Part shown: positions 49,260-63,083 of the stretch, one piece after another
Layout: each line of letters begins with the position of its first letter
How positions within the stretch are numbered: position 1 is the first letter of the stretch
Assembly (NCBI GenBank): GCA_021397835.1
Contig: JAJFZO010000579.1
Coordinates: 2,929,001-2,993,000, forward strand
Source of the DNA: Moringa oleifera
Lineage: Eukaryota; Streptophyta; Magnoliopsida; Brassicales; Moringaceae
Reading direction: 5' to 3'
Length of the DNA: 64,000 nucleotides
Notes under the pieces: generated by a model
The model's database searches: none
What the model was told of the DNA's origin: nothing
What the model saw: only the letters and a program-made list of their open reading frames with translations
Position numbers and translations under genes: made by a program

Positions 49260-52200
49260 TTAGGCTGACGGGGTTCCTTCATTATTCGTACCCCACTCTT
49301 CGTCAGCCTCGTTACCATTAACGAGTACAGCACCATCCGTAGAATCAGCATCAACCACAACACCCTCCTCTTGGCTCCCTTCTTCTCCATTATGCTCCTC
49401 CGCATTCTCGTCATCTCCATTTTGTTCAGCAACCTGTGGTAAGTAAACAAACATTTCAACAATAAAATCTATAAAACAAACTCAAGTAAATACAAATGCA
49501 GCTTGCCTTGATTCAAGAATTAAGAGTAATCATATAAGTACAAATAAATCAAAAATCTGGAGCACCAAATTCAACTTTGATAATGAAATCAACTCACTGA
49601 CCATCAGAAAGCACATTCCTATTCACTGTGCAGAAATGAAGTATCTTCAATACTTCAACTGAATGATGGAACTGTGTACACTAAAGTTTAAAATCTTCAG
49701 AAAATGTACCTCATGATCAAAGTCCCCATTTTCAAGAGGTCCCTCCTCTTCTTCAATTTGCATGTTTCTAAAAGCTTCTACAAGGGTCATGTGGGATTTA
49801 TCAGCATGGTTTATGTAGTCCTTTGCAGGAGGATAAACAGCCCTACAAATCAAGTGAGGGCAAAATTAAGGTACATATCCATATCCAACACATACAAAAC
49901 ATTAACATACAAGTAAATTAAGATCATTCTGTCATAGAAGATGAGAAGCCAAAGACAAAATCAGCTTAATTTAACTTCAATGGAGAAAAATAAACATGAA
50001 TCTTCCAAAAAGTGGGCCAGGGAAAAATTATAAAATAAAACATGTAACACTAACCAGAAAGATTCATGCTTGGTATTACAGTTTAAAGCCCAAAAAAAAA
50101 AAAAAAACTAAACACACAGATACCTTGCCTCTGCAGCTCTAGCTTCAACAGAAAGAGCAACTTGCCAATCCTCAAACAAATTAGGGTACTCTTCAGGATC
50201 AGCCAAAGATTCAGCAGCTTTTGGATTAACCTGTCAACAATGTAAAAGCAAGTTAAAATTTATTTCTTCGATATCACTAAGGAAAGTAATATTCTTCAGA
50301 ATATTCAACCCCAATAGAGGCCATCACAGCCAAACCAAAATTTAAGAAGTGCCATAATCATACATAAAAAAATAAATATTCGGCATCACAAGACTGGAGA
50401 AAATGTGACACAGAGAGGAATAAAAAATCATGAGTGAAAGTGGCGGTGCTTTTAAACAAAAAAGGATCATGCTTTTTTCAGACGTAAGATTGCAAGGATG
50501 AATTACTAGCTTAAAATACAGCCTTCAAAACTTTATAAAGAAAATGCATAGATCAGTCAATATCATAACTGAAATTCATCCCAGCATTGGAATGACAAAT
50601 TCAGAGACAAGCTTGTGAAAGAAGTGAATGAAATCTAACCTTATTAAGGTCCTTTCTCCAAATTGCAACTATCTCAGAAACCTTGCTTGGAAGATAAGAT
50701 CGTGCCATCAAAGCAGCCTCAGGGATCCGATTACTACAAAAAGAAAGCTTCAGTATACATGCAAGTGTAACTGCATGAACTGGCATACTTGTCAAGTCAG
50801 CAAAAAGAAATTACCTTTCCACTAACAGCTGAAGACAATCTTCCAGTTTACCCAACATAAATAAGCAAAGGAAGGCAACATTGTTCTTCCCTTGTTCTTT
50901 AGCAAGAGATGCAAGTTTTGATATCCCCTCAGCATCCCCCAAAGAAGAATACAGCAACAACAAGCCACTCAAGTCCATTGCATGTTTCATGCATTCCTCA
51001 GCCATTTCCAACTGCAAGTAACATTACAATTGTATGCAGAAAAGATTTACAAAACAGACGAGGAAAAGGTCACTTAGAACAATTAGAACATGATAAACAT
51101 GTACAAATGCACACAGCATCCAAAGTCTATCATAAAACCCACTAACATCATCCAACAGCTCCGATCATTCATTTTTTTACCAATTTCAGTCAAGGGGACA
51201 CTTTTAAAAGGCCACAGGGAACTACAGACAACTTATTTTAACACAGATCACTTTTTGCTTTTTTTTTCCCCTGTAAGAAAAAAATAGTTTCATTCACACA
51301 GGACCATGGTGGTGCCTCCCTCCCACAGTTGTTACAGAAGTAACTCCAAAATCTATTTTACAGACCTACTCACCAATTAAGATATTTTGTCATTCATAAC
51401 AATGCTGATGAGTTATTCATATGAGAAATTTGCCTATTCCATCACCAAGTCATTCATTAGACTACCCATGTTTTGTAAATGAGGAACCAAGGGTACCTTT
51501 CCAGTTGACATGGCCAATTCTCCCAATTGCTTCCATTTGGACTCACTGTGCACTTCTGCAGCAATGTCCTGCCAAAAAATGAATTTTCAAATTTTCAAAT
51601 TGGGCCAGTTAAGGATATGAAAAATGCTCAAGCACACAACAGAAGTCTCACAGACAAATAAACTAGCAAAAGTAACATCCATAGAACTCACCTTTGCAAC
51701 CTCTAATCTGCCAAGTTGTATGGCCAACTCGAATCTATAATCAGGGTCAGTAGCAACTTCTAAAGCATCTTCAATCATACCTCGTGATTCCAAGAAACGA
51801 GCCACACTAGCAATTAAAGCAAATTAGTGATTAAACTTCATTAAGCTCTTCAATACAAATACTTTCCACAATTAAGTAACAAAAATGAAATTATCAAAAA
51901 AAATTCTAGAGTAACTTCCCAGAGGGAGATTCACGCAGAGAAAAGCTAGAGTTATTATTGATATGTGCAGACCAAAGTTCTAACTAGTCATGAAAACATA
52001 TTTGACAGATATGCCATTCATGAGACAATATAATTCAAGTCTCAAACATAACTCTGTCAGGAAAGAGAAGAAAAGTTAAAACCTTTAATTCAATTCGAAA
52101 GCAAGACTGACTAATCAGTACCAATGCAATTTCAAATGATTTGCAAATTAACCAAAGTAATTTGAACATCAAAACAAGCCACATTCTACCATCAAAATCA

Positions 52201-55200
52201 ACAAGATAACCATAAAGTATAACAAATAAGTAGAATGAACATTTATGTCAAATAAATCAGATATAAAATATGGAAAAACAAATCAAAGGGAGTGCCATAC
52301 ACCTACTGCTACTCAGCATTATCCAGATGTGAATGACAATCTCCAAGTTGTAAAATAATATGGTTACCTATTATGATGCTCTTTAGGAATTGAAGGTAAA
52401 ATTTCGTTAGCCCTTTCCAAGTCTCCACGCATCACAAGAGTCTTGTACTCAATCAAGCTAAGAAGTAAAGTATATCCCATAACACTGCAGCACAAAAAGA
52501 AAATAAGAGAGGAATTTTCAGTGAATGAAGTTCCTAAAACAACGGGAGATGTTGTGACTTCCAAGAACAGTTATCAAATGTATACTTACTTGAATTCTTT
52601 GTCTATTAGGTAGACTCGACTTTGACTAGCAAGATACCCCAACAAGTACATAGGGCGGTCCAAATGATACATTGTGGTTACCTGAAAGCATAACACTCTC
52701 AAGATGTCCCATCAAATCCAGGAATGTGGCAACATTTGAATACACAAAACAATTATAAAACCAAGGATGAATCAGACACAATACCTCACCACCAACACAG
52801 TAATTGAGTCTCCATGAAGAGTTGTTGTAAATGAAACAATCCCCAACCCATAAACCAGTCCTAACACGTTCATTGGTTTCATGGAGAAGCTCAAAAGCAT
52901 CCTCAACACCTTGCTCGTCCACTGGTCTTCCATTGTCTAAATAAGATGAAACTATGTCGCGCTGCAACATTAAATATAAAATTTCAATTCCATATAGCAC
53001 TACCAAAAACCATATTTCAGTAACATAATTGACTAAATGAATGAATAAAAGAATCAAGAGTCACACAAAAAATTTGAGGATATATAAACATGATAATATC
53101 AATAAAGATACTTACATTGTACTTCAGGATATAGAATGAAGAATCGCTAGCAATGGCCACCAAGTCACCACTATCAGCCCAATATAGATTCTGTCAACAT
53201 CCAAGATGATAATAACGATTAATCACAACATGAACAGGAGGCAATTAGCCGGAAATATGGTAACTGAACAATTGAGCTGCTGACGGATGCTAGTACTTAC
53301 TTTTACAGTAACATCAATTCGCCGAATCAACCTGCATTCAGCCCAATCATAGAAACAGATGAAATCATTTGAGCACATTGCCAACAAGGTTCCTCCAAAA
53401 ATGCGCTCAGCAGAAAATGTAGGCCGGATACTCCTTTTTTCCTGAATATGTGCCATCTACATTAAACTTACTATAGTTGAAATAGATGTTGGCTATTTTC
53501 ATGAAGCAATATTCATATAGAAGAATGACATCTACCAGCCCCAAAAAATACTAACTAAACACAACATCGAATTAATTCTGATTAATATTTATAAATACCA
53601 AAATAACATTCATAAATTACTGTGCGATTGATGTCTAGCCATTGTGATTAAGTTAGTCAAACCAGCCCCAGTGCAATCCTTTTTTTTCTTCTTTTGTCTT
53701 AATGAGAAGGGCAATGAGTTAGCACTGAAGTACCAAGACTAAATTGATTTCAGCTTAATAGCCAATAATCAGAAACTAAAGAGTCAAAAGACAATCAAGA
53801 TGCAGAATTATACAAGCAGAAAAAGTAAAAACCTGGAAATTTTTACTGAAGATCTTAATCTTGGATGTGCTTTCTCTAACAGCATATTCTCCGTCAGATG
53901 ACCAAACAAATTCCAATGCTGAACCAAATGACCTGTTTCTCCATGCCAAAGCTGTGTAAATGATGTACTCACCATCTCCGCAAACAACAACAAAGCGCCC
54001 ATTAGGATTGTGCTTTAAGCTCTGAAAACAACAGGAGAAAATTTAGATAATAAAGAACAATGACACATACAAAGCATACAAAAAGTTCACAACAACAAAT
54101 TAACCCAGCTTAGAAATAAATTTTCCTTAAATCTGAATGAGTTAACTTGAAAAATGAAGATGACGATGAAACAGAAAGGCAAAAAATAGGTTCCCATTAG
54201 GTTTTTTGGACTCTTTATAGTACACAGCTTTCTTCCCACCAAAAATCTCAGCTTATATTGAAGCCTCTGGCACTGTTTCTGTTTATCTAACCAAAAATGG
54301 GAAGCCTTTGTTTTAATAATTACCATCATCTATGATATAAAACAAATTCATCAAAACCTTCCAAAAGGTGTGGCAATCAATTTTTATAAAATATATAATG
54401 AGAGCAAAAAGAAGAATATACAGTAATTTCATAACAAAGAATATCATAGAAAGAGTAAAATGACAATAACAGAATGCAACTCACTTGTGGATATAGATCA
54501 CAGGTTCCCAACTCCTTAACAGCCAAAGGCAGCCTCTCTCCATCAGTCACCTAAGATGCAACAGGAACCAAAAACTTAGAATGTCAACCATAAGCAAAAG
54601 AACCTTTCATGGTACAGTTCAAGTCCTGCCTCCACAGAAAGAATTAGTCTAATAAACTCCAAACCTCAAAATCTGAGCCCACACTCTTAATGTTCACAGT
54701 TTGAATCTCGTTATGCTTAGCCCAGATGATTTTCCCACTGTTATCCATACTAGCGACTGGTTCTTCACGACCAATTTTAACCATAATGGTTCCTTCATCA
54801 TACCCAATCACAATCCTGCACGGCAAGAAATAACAGTCCCAGAATTGGTCATAATGGAAGAATAAGAGAAATGAGTCAGATACAATAAGAAAAACAGATC
54901 CGCTTCCTACAAAATTTGTCCAAGGAAAAGAAGAACAAATAACTGTAGAATACTAATGAAAAGAATTGAAAGTTGAAAACAGATATTCAAAATTGTTGTA
55001 CCAACCAACATAAGTGAGAAGCCCAGAAGCTTCAAACTTACGGAAGAAAGAAGAGGAAATTCATTTGTAACCAAAGAAGGTACAAAATGGTCTGACCAAA
55101 AAAAAAAGATCTGATAAAAAAAAAGGACGTAAAATGATAACAAAAATCAACCTCAAGCTTACCGGCGTGAACCTTTCATGTAACCAATTGCCCAAACTCT

Positions 55201-58200
55201 CTCAAGACCATAATTCAGTGTGTTCTCAAGCCTGCAAGTGAAAATGTCCAACAATTCAGAATAATTTTACATTATTAACCATATGCCCACTAAGACTGAA
55301 ATTCAAGCTACAACAAAAACTAAAACTTGTCTTTGATGGATCAAGAACCCACCCGTTTGTTTCCAAATTTACAGGCCATTATAACTAAATCCTATACCAA
55401 CAGATGAACAAAAATTAAAATACTTCGTTAATTTGTAAAATGAGTAAGAATGGGAAAATTTATTTTATGCAGAAAAATAGTAGAAAAAGCTAAAGCCAGA
55501 GTTAATTCCTGGAAACATTCCTCACATCCAGGAGCTTATCTTACATTCCACCACAGTTGTAATATAATGACAGCGAGGCCATCACTTCATTGTTAAATTG
55601 GATAATATGCCAAGGATATCTTCACAGAATCATTACAGGACAAGAAGGGGGAAGGATAAAGGAAAATATCAAATTGACTTGAGAAGAATTTATCTAAATC
55701 CATGTCAGAAAATTTAACATTAAGCTTGTTGTTCAGTACATACAGAAATCGAGATGCAATTCATGTGTAAACAACTAGTGAATTTACAAAGTTCCAAATT
55801 GCCAAGGCACCAACAGGAAAGAAAGAAGAAAACGAACTTCAAAGGCAACAGATAATTTGGAACTTGAAAGTCATCACTAAAGTTTCACAAAACGCCATGA
55901 AAAAATGGTCTTGAAAACAAAACTAGGAAGGTAAAGATCCTTAAACATTTCAGAATTTACCTATAAGTTGTAGCATGCCAGATACGAACTGTACCATCCT
56001 CGGAACCTGTAATAATAATTGGAAGCTCTGGATGGAAACATACTGCAGAAACATTGTGTGTGTGACCCTCCAGTGTCTGGACACAACTTTTGGTTTGGTA
56101 GTCCCACACCTACTTTCACAGCGTTTATCCATGAATGGTTTGATGCTAAAATGTTCGTACAATGACAACATGGCTAATTAAGTATAACTGAAAACAAACC
56201 TTAGCAGTGTGATCATCAGAACCAGTGATTAAATAAGGTTTATCACCACCCGTAAAGTAATCCACACAATTCACTCCTTTCAAGTGGGCATCCAATGTGA
56301 AATTCGGGTCAGGGGAGCCAAGATTCCAAATCTAAAAATGGGACACATATAAGAAGGGGAAAAGCATCTTTAGTTGTCAGACTAAATAAAGCAGGAACAC
56401 GAAATTAACAAGTTACTCCTACCTTTATTGTACGATCAAGCGATGCACTGGCAAAAGTGTTGGTGTCTTTCGGATTAAATGTCACTTGCATCACATAATG
56501 GGAATGTCCCTCAAATATCTGAGTACACACCCAACCCTTCTCCCAATCCCAAAGCTTTATGAGCATATCATCAGATGATGATAGCACATATGGAAGGGTA
56601 GGATGAACAGCCACACATCTAATGTAATCAGTATGTGCCTCAAATACTTTAATCTTATCCATTGTATTGTAATTGTACACACGAATAAACATATCATCAG
56701 CTCCAGCCACAACCCATTGCTTACGTGCAACAAACTTGGCTGACCTAACTGTAGAGACACGATGTAGAATTCAGAGACAGTAAAGACTTTGTCAAGAAGA
56801 AAGAAGAAGGCTACAAGAAGACAACATTGTATGAAACATTAAGCAACAATGAAAATGACAAAAAAGTAGAAGTTATACCTGGTAACTCAGTGACCTCGAA
56901 AGATTTTGCCATTGTCTAAAGAAGCACCAAATAACTTTGAGTTAGCAGCAGAATAGGAAGAACAAAAGCTCCAAAAGTTCACGAGAGTCTTGGAAAATTC
57001 AAGAAAAGCATACACAACCATCTTATGACCAATAAGTCAAAACCTTAGGAAAATATATAACAGCAACTGTTAGCCATAAAGCATAATATAGAACAAAGAA
57101 ATTTTTATATTTGTTGAATCAACATGGAAACCAAACAGAAAAGAAACCAGTTATAAGACAGAAAAATGAAACAGTGAGAGATAATAGCACAAAGTTAAGT
57201 TCATAAACACTAATTACTCTCTGCATTTTTGCCATTGTTCAAAGAATGCAACACTCTCTGTTAGATAGGACAAATTTTGGGTCAATTAAAGTAAAGTAGG
57301 CTGGAGCAAAAAGACTACAAAACCAAGCAAGAAGCTAGCATTCCAAAATCCAGCAAAACCCCTGCTACTTATTGAGAATTGAAAATGGATTTTATGGTCC
57401 TCACTCATTATTATTTTCCAACTGTCAAGAGCTAAAATTTTCAAAAATAAACTTCAAGCATGACCAGAAGATTTTAAGAGTTACATAATATGTCTCTCAA
57501 CATTCACTAACATTGATTTCGACTAATTCATTGTCCTTCAAGAAATATGCTCATAATACAGGAGACATAGAGTTTCGGCTTTCCAAAATGGTTCTACAGG
57601 TGATCACATCATTCCATGCTAAAGTAAACATCTAAAAAATAAATATTCCATTACAACTTGCAAAATGTCAATATAGCTATAATGACAGTCATTAGTAATG
57701 TAAGAACACCAGTAAATATCAAAAACGTTCTTCGATCTTTCCAATTGTGGTAGTTCAATATTATAAGTTTAGAGCATGGCACAAGGAACAAAAGAACAAA
57801 AAGAGATAATAAGAAATTCACTAAATTCCCATACCTGTGTCTGGTAATTCCAGATACACACAGTTCCAGAATACAAACTTGCTAGAATCCTGCAGCAATG
57901 ATGTTAAATCAAAATTCAGTTAACCAGGAAGATTTGGAAAAATATTAGGACTAAAAACATCAAACAGCATACAATTTCATAAGTGAATGCTGTGTTAAGT
58001 ATGCACACATTGCTCTTCTCAAATAGTAAAACGTAATAACAGAAGTATATATCCATTCTCACATAGAAGAAAAAACTAAATAGACAAGATTTCCTGAATA
58101 AAAATCAAAATTACCATGGTTCTGTTGGATGGAGATCTACAGATTTTACTCTTTCTGACCTTTGAGCAAGTTTCCTCTGATCCAAACACAATTGTAAGCA

Positions 58201-58863
58201 TATTACTCTCACAAATAAAGTTACCAATTAAACAAGAGAAAACTTTATTTCAAATATAAAATTTGATTAAGATTTTACAGAAATGAAAAACAATACCTTG
58301 ATGTTGAGTCTGAGAGGCTGTTACCACAAAACAACATCCAAAAAGAATTCAGTCAGTCCCAAGTCAAATATCAGATCCCCAACTAACTAAACTCCCTAAT
58401 GCTAGAGCTCCATTTGGATGCCAGATTGGAAACATGATATCACTAAGCAAACTGAAACTAGTTGCCTCATTACAAGAGCAAGCACGGCGTTCAAAGTAAT
58501 ATAATTGAACACAAATAAAAGCCACAATCCAGGAGGAAATGCAATAAACAATTGCAATTAATACCATACAAAGAGCTGAACGTCAGATCCCAACTAAATT
58601 CAAATCCCTTGTAGCAAATCGAACGTAAAGAAAATGAAAACGTTCAAAGCACGAATGCTCCGCAACCCAACAGGTCACAACTAATTCCAAGCCTTTGAAT
58701 TCGATTCAACAAATCAAAACAGGAATGCAAAACAAAGCGTTAAATTACGTGATAAAATACTAGAGTTATGCTCAATTATGCGTGAAATTAGACAATAACA
58801 CCAAATCGAAGTAGATTTCAACCAGATCTAAGGCAAAACTGAATAGATCATACAACTCACCAT
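49260..58863 (-). CDS. COPB2: Coatomer subunit beta' (beta'-COP), complete
   Basis: Subunit of the COPI coat. Its N-terminal propeller binds dilysine (KKXX) retrieval signals on cargo for Golgi-to-ER transport. Exons (minus): 58863-58861, 58317-58297, 58176-58115, 57889-57835, 56915-56879, 56748-56423, 56331-56200, 56109-55961, 55231-55163, 54815-54665, 54550-54485, 54021-53833, 53441-53301, 53190-53116, 52961-52785, 52681-52590, 52484-52368, 51806-51692, 51568-51497, 51011-50815, 50733-50640, 50230-50124, 49842-49710, 49433-49260. These give 917 residues, the normal family length. Two WD40 propellers occupy about 1-300 and 310-600 ([25 protein letters not shown]). An alpha-solenoid follows to about 820 ([20 protein letters not shown]). 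The acidic tail ends [13 protein letters not shown]. The first coding exon is only the ATG. Counterparts: At3g15980/At1g52360. Confidence 0.96.
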
Positions 58864-59260
58864 CTTTGCAAATTAAATCTTAAAGAGGAAACACCAAACC
58901 GGGATCGCGATTTGTTCAGTAGAAAAGATCCACAAAGAGAGAAAAGAAAGAGGTTTTTTGGTGTTGCAATAGAGAGCTTGGTAAATACGAGAGACGGATG
59001 CTTTGGAGTTAAGGGAGAGAATTACGACAGTGCCACTGACGGGTGGTGATCCGCTACGTGAATTAGCAGGTGTGGTGAATCAGAGGCTGTTGATGGATCT
59101 GAGTGTGCGTTGTGTGAACGGTGATATTACGATGGTAACGGTAGTCGCGCGAGTATCTGCTTTGGGTCGCAAATCTGAATAACAAGGCGCGTCGCAGGTG
59201 GCTTCAAGTCATAGTGACCTGCCATGCTGGCACTAGGTGCCACGTCATCTTAAGATATTC
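58864..59260 (-). promoter_or_regulatory. coatomer beta' 5' UTR and promoter
   Basis: Sequence upstream of the coatomer beta' ATG on the minus strand. The 5' UTR is probably within 58864-59010, where base composition is more balanced. The plus strand carries GCCACGTCATC at 59239-59249. Beyond about 59260 the DNA becomes strongly AT-rich. Confidence 0.5.
59239..59249 (-). promoter_or_regulatory. UPRE-like bZIP site upstream of coatomer beta'
   Basis: The minus strand reads GATGACGTGGC, containing TGACGTGG, the XBP1/bZIP60-type unfolded-protein-response element. It lies about 375 bp upstream of the ATG. COPI genes are often induced by ER stress, so the site is plausible, but it is a single untested match. 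Confidence 0.4.
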
Positions 59261-61164
59261 TCTTGAACTCTTTTCTCTTTTGTTTTTTTTTGAAATTTTG
59301 ACAGAAAGTTCACCTTTTTGTGTAATTCATTCTGAATATAATAATATTTTAAGAAAATAAAAAATATTTTATATTGAAAAATTTTCATTAAAACCTCGAT
59401 GTTTAAAATAAAAAATACTTTTTTCTCAAGACCCATTGATTTAGTAAAAAACAAATTAATTATGTATTTTTTATTATTTTTATTTTACATCAATTATGTT
59501 TATAATAAATTTAATTTAATTTAAATCAAATTGATAATTTTTATAAAAATATTACTTAAATTAGATATAATTTTTATTTGAAATTTTTTAATTTGATTCA
59601 ATTTAAATTATGTTGTGAATTTTTTAGAAAAAAGTATTCAAATTAAGAATATTTTATAATAAATTTTATTTTAAAAATTTTTATAAATTTAAAATATCAT
59701 CATAAAAAGTCTTAAAATTTTTTAAATATTTATTTTAAAAAATGAATTATAAAAAATTTAAAAATTTATAAAAAATAATTTGTAAATTATAAATTATATA
59801 GTGAATGCAATATTTATTTGAGTATTTTTAAAAATATTTTAATAATAAATTGTCTTAATCTTTATAAAATCATTAAAATTAAAATTTAATTTAGATTAAA
59901 TTAAAAAATCAAATACATAATTATTTTAATGTATACATTGTAAATTAAATTAAAAAATAAATTTAATTCAAATTTTTTATATTTATTTTAAAATATTTTA
60001 ATTTAATTTTAACTTATAAATTAAAAATATTAATTCTAGACTCGTATGTAATGTCTGACGACTTATAAATCCACATGGGTAATTTATCATTTGTGGGTTA
60101 TGTGTCAAATTATGTATACTACAAAGCTCTGTATTTGCTTAGTGGTTAGTTTTATTGCTATTAAATTTTAATGTAGGATGACAATTTATTTGAATGTTAT
60201 AAAAATATAGAGCGAGAAACTATATTACTTATTAATTAAAGTCATGTGTAAATCTAAAAAATAAAACTAACTTGTTGATTTTAATTTTATCTTTTTTATT
60301 TTAAAATAACAATTTAAACATATATTATGAATTAAACATAAAATTTAATAGATAAAGCTTTACAAATAAATTTTAGATTAATTGTATTAGATGAATTTAC
60401 ATTTTTACATTTTTGTCAATTAAAATATTCGTCCAATCAACTTCATTAATTTTAATGCACATAATTTTTTATGAATAAAATAAAAATTATATATAATTAT
60501 CTTTTTTTGATTTTGTATAAGATAATTAAATAGAATATGTAAAAAAATAGTAAATATATAATTTTTATTTAGACAAAGAAGATTTTCTTTCTTATTTTAT
60601 GCATATATATATATATGGTTATAAAATTTAAAAATATTAAATATTAAAGTTAGTAGAATATGTTGAACAAATTAAATATTTACATTAAGAGATATCATAA
60701 TATAAACTTTTAATTAATGCAATTATTATTTTTCATTCAATTTGTAGAACTTGTGTAAAAAAAATAAGTTTATTAAATTTGTGTAACAATCAATGTTTTT
60801 TTAAAAAATATGAAATAACATTAAAAAAGGAAATTAATACACTAAAAAAGTATTTAAGGAAAGGCGAATACACACACTTAAACTTTGAAAATCGACTTTT
60901 GTTTTCTCTTACTAAAGTGGATTATTTAAATTTAGTTGAAATCTAAAATTTCAAATACTAACCAAACTCGTAAAGGTTGCGCCCGTTATTTGCAATTCAT
61001 ATAATTATATAAATATTTTTATTTTTATGAATAATAAATAAAATGAATAAAAAAATTAAATTTAAATGTAATTTTATATAAGGCAAAGTGGTGGGTATAG
61101 CAAAGTATGTTACATCCACATAACGACATTATTACACACTGCATAAAGGGGAATCATTATACAA
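59261..61164. other. AT-rich spacer between coatomer beta' and its truncated paralogue
   Basis: About 1.9 kb of strongly A/T-rich DNA without any recognisable gene, RNA or mobile element. The last stretch, next to the paralogue's stop codon at 61165, should contain that gene's 3' UTR. Confidence 0.5.
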
Positions 61165-63083
61165 TCAAGTAAGCTGGGCAACTAGCTCTTCCTTGAACTG
61201 GCTATCCATCACACCAGTAATCTTCACCATAATTGTTCCCATGTCACAGCCAAATACAACCCTGAATAGGCCAATTAATAACCCGGCATTAATGAGAAGG
61301 AAAAATGAAGCTGTTATGTTGAAAACTATAAAAAAAATATATTTTATTAATTTGATTACGGGTCTCAACTTTTGGTTAAATGATATTTTTATTTTTTTAT
61401 TATATTAAATTAATATATTACAGATATATATATGTATAATAATAATAATAAAACTTACTGATTTGAACTTTTATTGGATCTGATAGTCCAAACTCTTCCG
61501 AGATCAAAATTCAGCGTTGTCTGAAGTCTGCAAGATAATTAAATGGTCACAAAACCTTGAAAGTGCAAAAACAGGAGAGCAAGAATCAGATAACATGCTT
61601 ATTTGAGTACAAAATGCAAGTCCTCCGGCACATTGGCATTGCCCATCTGGTTCTGAATCCTAGGATTCATCTGATACATGGGTGCAAGAGTTTAACTGCT
61701 CAAGATTGGAATGGACACTTCTCCCAAGAAAAGTAAAGAGTTACTAATTATCCAAGAGGATTATTACCTGTAATCTTCTGCATGCCATACACGAACAGTA
61801 CCATCTTCTGAGCCTGTAAATATCAAGGAAAGCTTTGGATGGACACATACTGCAGAAACATTGCCTCTGTGGCCTTCAAGTGTCTGGAGGCAGCTTTTGG
61901 TTTCACAATCCCATACCTGTTATCAACAAAAGTCAGAATTTTTTACTGATCTAAATTGCACTAATCTGTTAAGAAAATCTTAACATATGATAATTTAATC
62001 AAGTAAAAATTTCTAAAGTTAATAATCATGAACATAATCTCCGTTACTTGGAGAAAGCAAAACTTTGGCAAACCTTGGCCTCATAATCATCAGAGCCAGC
62101 TATAATGCATGGTTTATCACCCTTTGTGAAGTAAGCAATGCAATTTATCCCTTTGGATTGTGCCTCCAATGTAAAACTTGAAGCAGGAGAATCAAGATTC
62201 CAAATCTGGAAAACCAAATAAGTCAATATAAATCTCGCAAAATTAAACAAAGGACTGATTGATTAGGCCATTTTAGCAAGTACCTTGATTGTGCCATCAA
62301 GCGATGCACTAGCAAAACTCTTGGGGTCTTTAGGGTTGAACTCTATGTGCATCACATAATGGGAGTGTCCCTCGAACACCTGACTGCAAGCCCAGTCTTT
62401 CTCCCAGTCCCAGAGCTTTATAACCATGTCATCCGAGCACGATAGCACGTAAGGAAGCGAAGAATGAACAGCAACGCACCTGATGAAATCTTGGTGAGCC
62501 TCAAACTCTTTGATCTTCGCCATCGTGTAGTAATCGTACACGCGAATGTACATGTCGTCGGCTCCGACAACGATCCATGTCTTGCCAGCTATGAACTTGG
62601 CTGACCTTACTGCATGCAAACAGGCTAGGATGTTAAACACAGGTAGCAGAAGAGAGGACAACTGCAAGAAATGACTGTAAACGGAGATCGTAAGAGAATA
62701 TAATAACGCAGGACTTATGAGCTGTGTACCTGGTGATTGAGTGACCTTGAAAGATTTTTCAAGTTTCTGCAACATTTCAGAAAGTGCTGATGTCAGTGCT
62801 TAAAATGGAGGTATACCAGTTTTGCAGGGAAGGCATGGCATTCTAATATGTTGGTTACCTGTGACAGGTAGTTCCAGATACACACAGTTCCTGAATACAA
62901 ACTTGTCAGAATCCTGCATGAATATTGATTCGAGTCGTTAGTTTCTGATTACGTGCAAAAAAAAAAAATTAAAAAAAGAAAAGAGAAAATTGATGTTGTA
63001 ATTAATTACCATGGTTGGGATGGATGTACGTCGATGGATTTCACTCTTTCTGAAGCTTGGAAAAACTCTTTCTGATAAAACAT
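61165..63083 (-). CDS. truncated coatomer beta' paralogue: single WD40 propeller
   Basis: Tandem partial duplicate of the neighbouring coatomer beta' gene, 312 residues. Exons (minus): 63083-63010, 62913-62859, 62766-62730, 62609-62284, 62205-62074, 61916-61768, 61527-61459, 61261-61165. Exons 2-7 have exactly the lengths and phases of coatomer beta' exons 4-9 (55, 37, 326, 132, 149, 69 bp), so the copy arose through DNA and not from an mRNA. The parental start exon and second exon are absent; translation begins in a new 5' stretch (MFYQKEFFQ, then [11 protein letters not shown]). The first seven-blade propeller is whole. The protein then ends in a new tail ([19 protein letters not shown]), so the second propeller, solenoid and acidic tail are missing. 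No internal stop or broken splice site is seen. It could be a free dilysine-binding propeller or an unexpressed relic. Confidence 0.82.
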
